Below are positions 56,686 through 64,000 of a DNA stretch of 64,000 nt, piece by piece. Numbering within the stretch: the stretch's first letter is position 1; every line of letters begins with the position of its first letter. The stretch comes from Thermococcus onnurineus NA1 (GTDB lineage: Archaea > Methanobacteriota_B > Thermococci > Thermococcales > Thermococcaceae): contig NC_011529.1 of NCBI RefSeq assembly GCF_000018365.1, positions 248,001 to 312,000 of the forward strand, written 5' to 3'. The notes under the pieces were generated by a model. The model was not told the DNA's origin and ran no database searches. It saw only the letters and a program-made list of their open reading frames with translations. The translations under genes and the position numbers were made by a program.

Positions 56686-57216
56686 ATGGAAGAAAAGACC
56701 CTTAAGAAAGGGGAGCGATATTACAAAGCTGGAAAGGTTCTCTGGGTGGTTAAACAGGGGGATACTCTCTTCTCCAAGGTTCTCGGTACTTATCCCTATT
56801 ACGCTGAACTCACCCTCTCAACCGGCGAAAACCGTTGCACCTGCCCTCTCGGAGGGGACTGCAAACACGTCGCTGCCACGCTGAAGGCCTATGAGAACGG
56901 CTTCTACTTTGAAGCCCTGGAAAAGCACGCCGAACTCTACCCCGAGGCGGTGGCGATGGAGTTCCTCGCCGAAGTCCCCGAGCTGGCCCTCGACGTAACT
57001 CTGAAGGAGCTCCGCTTCGCCATGAGCACCGATGAGAGCGGCAGTGAAGCGGCGAGGATCTTCCGGAGGGCACTGAAGCTCGTAGGGATTACCAAACGGA
57101 CCGAAGCCCTTCACGTCCTCGAGGAGGTTCTCGACGAGTACGGGCACATCTTCAGCGATTATGAACTCGCTTTAAAGCTGGAGGATGAGCTGAGGGAGCT
57201 TGAGGCCGGTCTCTAA
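56686..57216 (+). CDS. SWIM zinc-finger protein
   Basis: 176 aa. The SWIM motif CxCxnCxH appears as CTCPLGGDCKHVAATLKAYENG, after a KGERYYKAGKV start typical of this family. The C-terminal part is helical. SWIM domains bind DNA or proteins; the partner is unknown. It lies just upstream of the reverse gyrase gene in the same direction with a 51-bp gap containing a TATA-like element, so a functional link is possible but not shown. Confidence 0.85.
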   Translation: MEEKTLKKGERYYKAGKVLWVVKQGDTLFSKVLGTYPYYAELTLSTGENRCTCPLGGDCKHVAATLKAYENGFYFEALEKHAELYPEAVAMEFLAEVPELALDVTLKELRFAMSTDESGSEAARIFRRALKLVGITKRTEALHVLEEVLDEYGHIFSDYELALKLEDELRELEAGL

Positions 57217-57267
57217 AAAGCCTTATAAATCCCCCAAACACCAAATAGAGACTTAGAGGGTGGGAAA

Positions 57268-60200
57268 ATGAAGGCCGTTTATCGGGAGATGTGCCCAAAC
57301 TGCCTCGGTAGAATCTCGGACGAGAGGCTCTGTCTGAAGAATCCCTGTAATGAGTGTCTCGACGAAACCGCTCACGCTGACTCTTATTTTGAGCTCATAA
57401 CTGCCGTAAGAAATGCCCTTCAGCTGAAGGGCACGCTTAAGGAGTGGGAGAGAATATACGAACTTGAAAGTGGTGTGAGGGAAGTCGAAGCATTCTTCGA
57501 GAATGCAACCGGCTTCACCTTCTGGAGCGCCCAAAGGACGTGGGTCAAGAGGCTCCTCAAAGGAAGGAGCTTCTCGATAATAGCTCCGACTGGAATGGGC
57601 AAGAGCACCTTTGGCGCTTTCATGGCCCTCTGGCACGCCACCAAGGGCAAGAAGAGCTACATAGTGGTTCCGACTACCCCGCTCGTCATCCAGACTGTCA
57701 AGAAAATCCAGGCAATAGCTGAGAAATCAGGCGTCCAAATCAACCTCGCCTACTATCACGGCAACCTACGGAAGAAGGAAAAGGAAGAAATGCTGGCTAA
57801 AATCGAGAATGATGACTACCAGATACTCGTAACAAGCGCTCAATGGCTTGCAAGGAACTTCGACGAGAAGCTCAAAGGCAGGCGCTTCGACTTCATATTC
57901 GTTGACGACGTCGATGCCTTCCTAAAGGCGAGCAAGAACATAGACCGCTCGCTCCTCCTTCTGGGCTTCACGGAGGAGGTAATTAACAAGGCTTGGGAGA
58001 TAATAAGACTCAAGAAGAGCATGGCCAAATACATCAACGGCCGTGCTGAGGATAGAGACGAACGCTTGAAGGAGCTCAATAGGGAGATTGAAAAGCTCCA
58101 GCGCGAGATCGAGGAGTTTAAAGAGAAGAACGGCGTCGGCATAATGATCATAGCATCAGCCACCGGAAGCGCCCGCGGCGATAGAATAAAGCTCTACCGC
58201 GAGCTGCTCGGCTTTGAGGTCGGAAGCGGCCGTTCAGCTTTGAGAAATGTTGTGGATAGTTATCTGATGCCTACCAAGGACATCAAGGAACACGTTGAGG
58301 AACTCCTAACCCGGCTCGGAAAGGGTGGAATCATTTTCACACCCATTGACCAGGGACTGGCCTACGCCGAGGAGCTGGTGAACTATCTAAGGGGGAAGGG
58401 CTTCCGCATCGAGCTGGTCTCTTCAAAGAACAAGAAGGCGATAGAGAGGTTTGAGAAAGGCGAGGCTGACTACCTCATCGGCTCGGCCACATACTACGGC
58501 TCCCTCGTTAGGGGTCTTGATATGCCACATCTCATACGTTACGCGGTTTTCACAGGCGTTCCGAAGTTCCGCTTCTCAATAGACCTTGAGAGGCCGACTA
58601 TCTACCGTGCGCTTGGTCTGCTGACAGAGGTGATGGACTTTCTGAATGACGAGCAGAGGAGAGAAGCAGAAAAGCTCCACGCGAGACTTAGAAGGCTCAT
58701 AAGGAACATCCCTCAGTTCGAGCTCCTCAAGATTGAGGAAGCTTTGGCCGAAGGCCTTCCGATAGACAACTCCTTCCACAACCACGTTCTCAACGTCTTC
58801 CGCGAGCTGGTGGAGTTTCTGAGGAAGGTTCTTCGCGACGAAGAAGTCCTCAGGAAGCTTGCCGAAGATCCGTTCATAAGCCTGAAGGAAGAGGGTGGGA
58901 AGTGGTACATTGAGATTCCCGACGTGAGAACTTACATACAGGCAACTGGAAGGACCAGCAGACTCTTTGCGGGTGGAATTACCAAGGGTCTCAGCGTCCT
59001 CATAGTGGACAACGAGAAAGTCTTCAACGGCTTAGTGAGGCAGATGCGCTGGCGCTTCACGGAGTTCAAGATGACTCCCTTTGAGGAGCTGAACCTCGAT
59101 GAAATCCTCAGGCAGATAGACGAGGACAGGGAGAAGGTCAGGCTCGTCATGGAGGGCAAGATAAGCGCCAAGGTTAAAGACCTCGTTAAGTCGGCCCTCA
59201 TGATTGTCGAGAGTCCTAACAAGGCAAGGACGATAGCCAACTTCTTCGGCCAGCCCAGTAAGAGGCGCATTGGAGATTTGGTGGCCTACGAGGTGAGCAT
59301 AGGCAACAGAATGCTCACCATTCTGGCCAGCGGTGGGCACATGTTCGACCTCGTTACGAACGAAGGCTACCACGGCGTTCTGATTGAGGAAAAAGATGAC
59401 ATGCTCAAGTTCATCCCGGTTTACGACACCATCAAGCGCTGCCGCGACTGTGGACATCAGTTCGTTGACTGGGAGGAGAAAGGCATCTGTCCTCGCTGCG
59501 GCTCGACCAACGTCCGCGATGCCCTGGAGAATGTGAAGGCGATGCGCGAGATTGCCCAGGAGGTTGACGAGATACTAATCGCCACGGACCCAGATACCGA
59601 GGGAGAGAAAATAGCCTGGGATATCAGGAACGTTCTCTCGCCCTATACACCCAATATCAAGCGCATAGAGTTCCACGAGGTTACGAGGCCAGCCATACTT
59701 AGGGCAATTGAAGAGGCGCGCGAGGTAAACGAGGGCCGCGTCAATGCCCAGCTTGTGAGGCGCATAGAGGACAGGTGGATAGGCTTCGAGCTGAGCCAGG
59801 AACTCCAGAGGGTCTTCGAGAACCGCAACCTCTCTGCCGGAAGGGTTCAGACTCCTGTTCTTGGGTGGATAATCGAGCGTTATAAGGAGTTCACGGAAAG
59901 CGAAACTTACTTCCTTGGTTTGACCCTCGAGAACGAGCTCAGTGTAACAATCGAACTCGGCAAAGATGCAAAAGAAGTTGAACCGCCGGAAGAGGTTCTC
60001 GTTGAAGATGTAAGCCTCGAGGAGCGCGAGCTGAATCCTGCTCCACCGTACACAACCGATGCCATGCTCAAGGATGCGTCAACATTCCTCAAGCTCTCTG
60101 CCTCTGAGACGATGCGCCTCGCTCAGGATCTCTTCGAGCTCGGTCTTATCACATACCACAGAACAGACTCAACCCACGTCAGCAACACGGGAATTGAGGT

Positions 60201-60933
60201 TGCCAAGGAATACATCACCCAGGAAGTTGGCGAGGAGTACTTCAGGCCGAGACCGTGGGGGGAGGAGGGAACCCACGAGGCCATAAGGCCAACGCGGCCG
60301 ATAGACACAGGTCGCTTGATGCAACTCATCCGCGACGGCATAATCCAGCTCTCCAAGAACCTCACCAGGAACCATTACCGGCTCTACGACATGATATTCA
60401 AGCGCTTCATGACAAGCCAGATGAAGTCGGCAAAAGTTCTCTATGAGAAGGCAATAATCGATGCAAAAGTTGGAAAGGCCGAGATCGAAGGTTATGTGGA
60501 AGTAATTGAGGACGGCTGGACCAAGCTCAGAAGTCCTCCCATGAGGCAGCTCCCGAGACTTGAAAAGGGAGTCAGTCTCAAGGTCGTTGAGGCAAAGAAG
60601 TGGAAGGCACCTAAGGTTCCACTCTACACCCAGGGAGACATAATAGCCCTCATGAAGGAGCGCAAGATTGGTAGGCCTTCGACTTACGCCAAAATCGTTC
60701 AGACACTCCTCCAGCGCTACTACGTCATAGAAACCCGTGGAAGAAAGAAGCTCGTACCAACCGATCAGGGTATCAAGGTCTATCACTATCTCATAAGTAA
60801 ATATAAGGAACTAGTCGGCGAGGAGAAGACAAGGGAACTGGAGGAGATAATGGACATGATAGAGGAGAACAAGACAGACTATCAGGAAGTGCTCAGGGGA
60901 CTATACAGTGAGATACGGGAGTACTTGAAATGA
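57268..60933 (+). CDS. rgy: reverse gyrase
   Basis: 1221 aa. N-terminal zinc finger (CPNC...CNEC), helicase half with Walker [10 protein letters not shown] (about residue 110) and DDVD box, then a complete topoisomerase IA half with TOPRIM ([30 protein letters not shown]), a second zinc finger (CRDC...CPRC) and the catalytic Y963 ([11 protein letters not shown]). It introduces positive supercoils using ATP and is a marker of hyperthermophiles. No intein is present, unlike in some relatives. Confidence 0.98.
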   Translation: MKAVYREMCPNCLGRISDERLCLKNPCNECLDETAHADSYFELITAVRNALQLKGTLKEWERIYELESGVREVEAFFENATGFTFWSAQRTWVKRLLKGRSFSIIAPTGMGKSTFGAFMALWHATKGKKSYIVVPTTPLVIQTVKKIQAIAEKSGVQINLAYYHGNLRKKEKEEMLAKIENDDYQILVTSAQWLARNFDEKLKGRRFDFIFVDDVDAFLKASKNIDRSLLLLGFTEEVINKAWEIIRLKKSMAKYINGRAEDRDERLKELNREIEKLQREIEEFKEKNGVGIMIIASATGSARGDRIKLYRELLGFEVGSGRSALRNVVDSYLMPTKDIKEHVEELLTRLGKGGIIFTPIDQGLAYAEELVNYLRGKGFRIELVSSKNKKAIERFEKGEADYLIGSATYYGSLVRGLDMPHLIRYAVFTGVPKFRFSIDLERPTIYRALGLLTEVMDFLNDEQRREAEKLHARLRRLIRNIPQFELLKIEEALAEGLPIDNSFHNHVLNVFRELVEFLRKVLRDEEVLRKLAEDPFISLKEEGGKWYIEIPDVRTYIQATGRTSRLFAGGITKGLSVLIVDNEKVFNGLVRQMRWRFTEFKMTPFEELNLDEILRQIDEDREKVRLVMEGKISAKVKDLVKSALMIVESPNKARTIANFFGQPSKRRIGDLVAYEVSIGNRMLTILASGGHMFDLVTNEGYHGVLIEEKDDMLKFIPVYDTIKRCRDCGHQFVDWEEKGICPRCGSTNVRDALENVKAMREIAQEVDEILIATDPDTEGEKIAWDIRNVLSPYTPNIKRIEFHEVTRPAILRAIEEAREVNEGRVNAQLVRRIEDRWIGFELSQELQRVFENRNLSAGRVQTPVLGWIIERYKEFTESETYFLGLTLENELSVTIELGKDAKEVEPPEEVLVEDVSLEERELNPAPPYTTDAMLKDASTFLKLSASETMRLAQDLFELGLITYHRTDSTHVSNTGIEVAKEYITQEVGEEYFRPRPWGEEGTHEAIRPTRPIDTGRLMQLIRDGIIQLSKNLTRNHYRLYDMIFKRFMTSQMKSAKVLYEKAIIDAKVGKAEIEGYVEVIEDGWTKLRSPPMRQLPRLEKGVSLKVVEAKKWKAPKVPLYTQGDIIALMKERKIGRPSTYAKIVQTLLQRYYVIETRGRKKLVPTDQGIKVYHYLISKYKELVGEEKTRELEEIMDMIEENKTDYQEVLRGLYSEIREYLK

Positions 60934-61335
60934 GTCTGCATTAGATAATACCAAACTTTTCCTCCCGTTTTATAGGTTTTATTTTTGTACCTATTTTCTA
61001 ATCATGGTTTAAATTTTGAAATCCAATATATTCTAGATTGATGTATATACGAATTATTGTAGATTCTGCAAAAATATTACATTATGATATATTTTTGACT
61101 ATAGTTGTCACATTTGATACTCAATTATTGGCTGTAGATTTGCTCTTTAGTAAAACCAAAAATTTTAAAATCTCTTTGTAGTAATAGATTTGCATGTACA
61201 TGCAACGGCCATAATATCCAGTGAAGTCATTGCCGAATAATTTTCGGTGCAAACTGGGAGCACTAACAGAATGTGGAAAAAATTTATATGGGGCCAAACC
61301 CAAACAATAAAATAGGAAAAATGGTGGTGGTAAAG
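60934..61335. other. AT-rich intergenic region with palindromes
   Basis: About 400 bp, no credible gene. It contains a perfect 16-bp palindrome TTGCATGTACATGCAA (61190-61205) and an inverted repeat CCGAA-N5-TTCGG (61233-61247). The TATA box of the downstream TrmB-family gene, AATTTATATG, is at 61281-61290. The rgy-proximal part is strongly AT-rich and probably ends the rgy transcript. Confidence 0.5.
61190..61205. promoter_or_regulatory. 16-bp perfect palindrome upstream of the TrmB-family gene
   Basis: TTGCATGTACATGCAA is completely self-complementary and lies about 80 bp upstream of the TATA box at 61281. Thermococcales regulators of the TrmB and Lrp types bind such sites. It could be an upstream activator or autoregulatory site for the gene at 61336. 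Confidence 0.4.
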
Positions 61336-62130
61336 ATGGTTAAGGATAGGATGGTTGAGCTCCTTCAGGAGCACTTTGAGTTGAACCTCTACGAGGCCAG
61401 AGCGTACGTGGCACTGGTTGGCTTCGGTGTTCTTACCCCAGCTGAGCTGGCCAGCGTTTCAGAGGTCCCGGCTCCAAGAACCTATGACGTTCTCAGGAGC
61501 CTCGAGAAGAAGGGTTTTGCCATAAGCCAGCCCGGTAAGGTCAACAAGTACAGGCCGGTTCACCCCCAGAACATTCTCGAGAAGTTCATCGAGGAGTGGC
61601 AGGAGCGCGTCGCTGAGGAGCTTGAGGCCAAGAAGAAGGCGAAGGAGGAGCTCCTCGAGCTCATGAGCCCGCTTATTGAGACCGAGATTCCTAAGTACGG
61701 CGTCGAGAAGGTCTGGGTCGTTAGGGGTATAAGGAACGCCACCCTCAAGACCAAGGAGATGTTTGAGGAAGTCAAGGAGCAGATCCTTCTGGCTGACGAC
61801 GGCTACATCGCCATCAACCTCGAGAGCGACATCCTCAAGGCCATCGACAACGGCGCCAAGGCCAAGATAATCGTCACCGAGAACATCTATCACAGGCTTA
61901 GCACTTCAAAGATACTCGACTACTACAAGGCCGGCAAGCTTGAGCTCAAGGTCATCGACAAGCTTGAGCTTCCGATGCTCATCTGCGACGACGAGGTCTT
62001 CTTCGCCCTTGAGGATATGGCTGCTAGGTACTTCAACTACGAGACCCAGATCTGGATCAAGGACTTCCGCGTCAAGGCCCTCTTCGAGAACAAGTTCAAC
62101 GAGTACTGGGAGAAGGCCAAGAAGGCCTGA
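61336..62130 (+). CDS. TrmB-family transcriptional regulator
   Basis: 264 aa. An N-terminal winged helix (LNLYEARAYVALVGFGVLTPAELASVSEVPAPRTYDVLRSLEKKGF) is followed by a coiled coil (residues about 90-135) and a C-terminal PLD-like TrmB domain (VWVVRGIRNATLKTKEMFEEV...). It probably dimerises through the coiled coil and senses a small molecule. It is not clearly TrmB or TrmBL1 itself: the sugar-binding C-terminal domain of those is missing. Codon use suggests high expression. The ATG at 61336 after GGTGG is used. Confidence 0.88.
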   Translation: MVKDRMVELLQEHFELNLYEARAYVALVGFGVLTPAELASVSEVPAPRTYDVLRSLEKKGFAISQPGKVNKYRPVHPQNILEKFIEEWQERVAEELEAKKKAKEELLELMSPLIETEIPKYGVEKVWVVRGIRNATLKTKEMFEEVKEQILLADDGYIAINLESDILKAIDNGAKAKIIVTENIYHRLSTSKILDYYKAGKLELKVIDKLELPMLICDDEVFFALEDMAARYFNYETQIWIKDFRVKALFENKFNEYWEKAKKA

Positions 62131-62156
62131 TATCTTTTCTCTTTTCTCTACGTTTT
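62131..62156 (+). terminator. T-rich terminator after the TrmB-family gene
   Basis: TATCTTTTCTCTTTTCTC and TTTTCC directly after the stop codon form an oligo-T-rich stretch of the type used for termination in this order. Confidence 0.4.
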
Positions 62157-62205
62157 CCTGATCAACCCAGTGTCAATTTTCTGCGTCAGAAGAGAAAAGA
62201 AGGGC

Positions 62206-62418
62206 TCAGACGTACTTGAACTCTTCCTCTTTTTCGTCCTTCTCTTTAATCTTCCAGAAGAGTTTTCCGTTTTTCTGGTAACTCTCGACCTTACCTTGCT
62301 CGAGGAAGCGGAGCAGATATCGTCTCACTTCCATTTTTGGGAGCTTGGTGATCTCTGCTATCTCCTCGATGGTTTTAGGCCCGTCCTCAAGAGCCTTCAT
62401 AACCCTGACGTTCTTCAT
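62206..62418 (-). CDS. small winged-helix DNA-binding protein
   Basis: 70 aa. MKNVRVMKALEDGPKTIEEIAEITKLPKMEVRRYLLRFLEQGKVESYQKNGKLFWKI is a minimal winged helix with a recognition helix and a beta wing, followed by a charged tail. It overlaps the upstream zinc-finger protein by 4 bp, so both are translated together. It may regulate nearby genes; the target is unknown. Confidence 0.8.
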   Translation of the reverse strand: MKNVRVMKALEDGPKTIEEIAEITKLPKMEVRRYLLRFLEQGKVESYQKNGKLFWKIKEKDEKEEEFKYV

Positions 62419-62744
62419 TCTCCTCCCCCCAGTTTCCGGTATCTCTCTAACAGTTCGATTATCTTCTCCATAACTCTTAAGTGTTTTTCAAGTTCGATAA
62501 GATCTTCGGGCATGGAATTTGCCAGCTCGTTAAGTTTCTCCATGAGCCTCTCCTCGATGCCTTCCATCTCAGCCTTCCTCTGCTTTGCCCTGTGTTCGCA
62601 TATCGGGCAGAAAACCCTTCCATCCTTTTCAAAGAGCGGAGAGCCACACTTGGAGCAGTGTCTGTCGAGCATCTTTGCCCCGGAAAGCATCAGTGGCATA
62701 AGAACGGTTCTCATTTCTTCCTCAGTGGGCCCTTTCAATACCAT
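62415..62744 (-). CDS. Sjogren's syndrome/autoantigen p27-like zinc-ribbon protein (UPF0148)
   Basis: 109 aa. A single zinc ribbon (HCSKCGSPLFEKDGRVFCPICEHR) is followed by a long helical, probably coiled-coil tail (EGIEERLMEKLNELANSMPEDLIELEKHLRVMEKIIELLERY). The pattern PLMLSGAKMLDRHCSKCGSPLF is that of the UPF0148 / autoantigen p27 family, of unknown function. It lies between an arginase-fold gene and the winged-helix gene in a tight operon. Confidence 0.87.
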   Translation of the reverse strand: MVLKGPTEEEMRTVLMPLMLSGAKMLDRHCSKCGSPLFEKDGRVFCPICEHRAKQRKAEMEGIEERLMEKLNELANSMPEDLIELEKHLRVMEKIIELLERYRKLGGGE

Positions 62745-62748
62745 CCAA

Positions 62749-63474
62749 TCACCCCATTAGCAGCTGGAAGACCTCAATGAAGGCTTTTTTTCCGAGGCGA
62801 GAACGCCTTATTCTGTCAGACACCTCGGCTATGTCGAAAGCAACTATCTTGAATCTCCTCTTTATTTCCTCAAGGATTTCCAAGAGTTCCTCGAGGCTCA
62901 GTTCCCCGTGTTGGAAGCGGGCTATCTTGTACTCCGGCTTCAGGACGTCCATGTCAATGGTCAGGTAAATCTCATCGCCGAGATATTTCTTAGTCTCAGC
63001 CAGTATCTCGTCGAGTGAGTTAGTCTGTAGGTTTTTGTATGCCCTCCACTTCCCGCGGACCTTCCTGCTCCTTAGCAAAGCCGGGAAGATTTTAACCCTC
63101 CTCGTCCAGAGCTGGGTTCTCTCCGTTGTCGGAATCATCAAAACCGGGGCAAGAACAACGGCCCGGTTAAGGATGTGCTCCTCGAGGGCATAAGCGAGCC
63201 ACGAGCCGTGGTCAAGGTAGTCGTGCATCAGATCGGTATGAGCGTCGAGACTTATCAGAGAGCCCGGCTTGAGCTTCTCCACAATGCCATATGTGGCAAG
63301 ATGATCCCCTATTATGTAAGCCTTGTCTTGAGGTATCCTTTCAGCCAGAAGTTCGACTCTGCTCGATTCGACTATCATGTAATCCTCTATGAGCTTGTTC
63401 CTTCTAAGAAGTTGCAGAACGTAGAGAACACCGTCGCGGTTAGGCTTCTCGCCGAAGGGGATGAACGTTACCAT
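62749..63474 (-). CDS. arginase/agmatinase-fold (ureohydrolase) protein
   Basis: 241 aa, shorter than typical agmatinases (about 300 aa). Metal-ligand motifs are recognisable: SLDAHTDLMHDYLDHGSW (DAHxD) and TIDMDVLKPEY (DxDxxxP), and a late acidic FDIAEVSD. The N-terminal IIGDHLATYG replaces the usual GGDHS. It probably hydrolyses a guanidino or formimino compound, or a related amide; the substrate is not certain because several usual ligands are shifted. It is the first gene of a three-gene operon. Confidence 0.8.
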   Translation of the reverse strand: MVTFIPFGEKPNRDGVLYVLQLLRRNKLIEDYMIVESSRVELLAERIPQDKAYIIGDHLATYGIVEKLKPGSLISLDAHTDLMHDYLDHGSWLAYALEEHILNRAVVLAPVLMIPTTERTQLWTRRVKIFPALLRSRKVRGKWRAYKNLQTNSLDEILAETKKYLGDEIYLTIDMDVLKPEYKIARFQHGELSLEELLEILEEIKRRFKIVAFDIAEVSDRIRRSRLGKKAFIEVFQLLMG

Positions 63475-63612
63475 GATTCCACCCCCCGAGAGTTGGCCTC
63501 CTCCCTTTTAAACCTTGGTAAGGTCTTTCGACAAAATCATGTTAAATTTTGACGCCAAACTTTAAAAAGTAGACCTCTAAGATTAAAACGAAAACTCCTT
63601 GGAGGCGAGGAG

Positions 63613-64000
63613 ATGATACTCCAGGTTGCCCTTGACCTGACTGACATTGAGCAGGCAATTTCTATCGCTGAGAAGGCCGCTAAAGGTGGCGCTCACTGGC
63701 TTGAGGTTGGAACTCCCCTCATTAAGAAGGAAGGCATGCGCGCCGTCGAGCTTCTCAAGAGGCGCTTTCCGGACAGGAAGATCGTCGCGGACCTAAAGAC
63801 CATGGACACCGGTGCCCTGGAAGTCGAGATGGCAGCCAGGCACGGTGCTGATGTTGTTTCTATTCTTGGCGTAGCCGACGACAAGACCATCAAGGACGCT
63901 GTCGACGTCGCCAGGAGATATGGAATCCGGATCATGGTGGATTTAATCGGCGTTAAGGACAAGGTCAAGCGCGCCAAGGAACTTGAGAAGATGGGCGTTC
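63613..64000 (+). CDS. 3-hexulose-6-phosphate synthase, partial (5' part)
   Basis: Starts at the ATG at 63613 (GGAGGCGAGGAG upstream) and runs off the right edge. The first 129 residues (ILQVALDLTDIEQAISIAEKAAKGGAHWLEVGTPLIKKEG, IVADLKTMDTGALEVEMAARHGADVVSILG) match the OMP-decarboxylase-like HPS family. In Thermococcales this enzyme runs the ribulose-monophosphate pathway in reverse to make pentoses, and it is often fused to 6-phospho-3-hexuloisomerase. Whether the fusion exists here cannot be seen. A TATA-like CTTTAAAAAG is at about 63560. Confidence 0.93.
   Translation, partial: MILQVALDLTDIEQAISIAEKAAKGGAHWLEVGTPLIKKEGMRAVELLKRRFPDRKIVADLKTMDTGALEVEMAARHGADVVSILGVADDKTIKDAVDVARRYGIRIMVDLIGVKDKVKRAKELEKMGV

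Overview
The window looks like a chromosomal segment of a hyperthermophilic archaeon of the order Thermococcales, most likely a Thermococcus. Marker genes supporting this are a single-chain reverse gyrase, the sulfur-response regulator SurR with its protein disulfide oxidoreductase, a CoA-dependent NAD(P)H sulfur oxidoreductase, a pyrolysin-type protease, ADP-forming acetyl-CoA synthetase, geranylgeranyl reductase and a hexulose-6-phosphate synthase. Genes are densely packed, with GGTGA/GGAGG ribosome binding sites and archaeal TATA boxes.

Layout. 1-3.3 kb: formate dehydrogenase catalytic subunit with an iron-sulfur subunit running off the left edge, plus a TetR-family regulator; a perfect palindrome sits in the fdh leader. 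3.6-10 kb: hydrogenase maturation genes hypC-hypD-hypF-hypE (hypD broken by a one-base frameshift), a small TBP-like protein and a cysteine desulfurase. 10-14 kb: ATP-NAD kinase-like protein, a potassium channel with a zinc-finger/beta-repeat N-terminus, and a small membrane/secreted operon. 14.2-21.3 kb: a probable metal-chelate uptake cluster (binding lipoprotein, permease, ATPase, M23-like protein, two further lipoproteins, a DUF364 protein) with a decayed NTPase inside. 21.4-30 kb: MFS transporter, nsr, an Nmd3-like protein, a DUF424 protein and pyrolysin. 30-45 kb: two large membrane proteins (one STT3-like), PEP synthase, tandem MATE transporters, uracil phosphoribosyltransferase, tRNA-Leu(CAA), a hairpin-rich intergenic region, topoisomerase I, then geranylgeranyl reductase-ferredoxin-SurR divergent from pdo.

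46-54 kb is a CRISPR-Cas locus: an array of 25 repeats transcribed leftwards, cas2, cas4, and a leftward effector operon cas6 - HD-domain Cas10-like large subunit - small subunit - Cas7-like - Cas5-like. There is no cas3 helicase, no cas8, no GGDD cyclase motif and no cas1 in the window. The composition best matches the rare type IV-C layout, with type I-D as the alternative. The start of cas6 contains a CRISPR-repeat-like sequence covering the part of the repeat that Cas6 is known to bind, which suggests that Cas6 may control or cleave its own mRNA.

54-64 kb: ADP-forming acetyl-CoA synthetase beta subunit, a DUF4139 protein, a SWIM zinc-finger protein, reverse gyrase, a TrmB-family regulator, small Zn/HTH proteins, an arginase-fold protein and the start of hexulose-6-phosphate synthase.

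Two exact matches to the extended SurR operator (GTTn3AACn5GTT) lie upstream of nsr and between surR and pdo, tying these distant genes into one sulfur/redox regulon.
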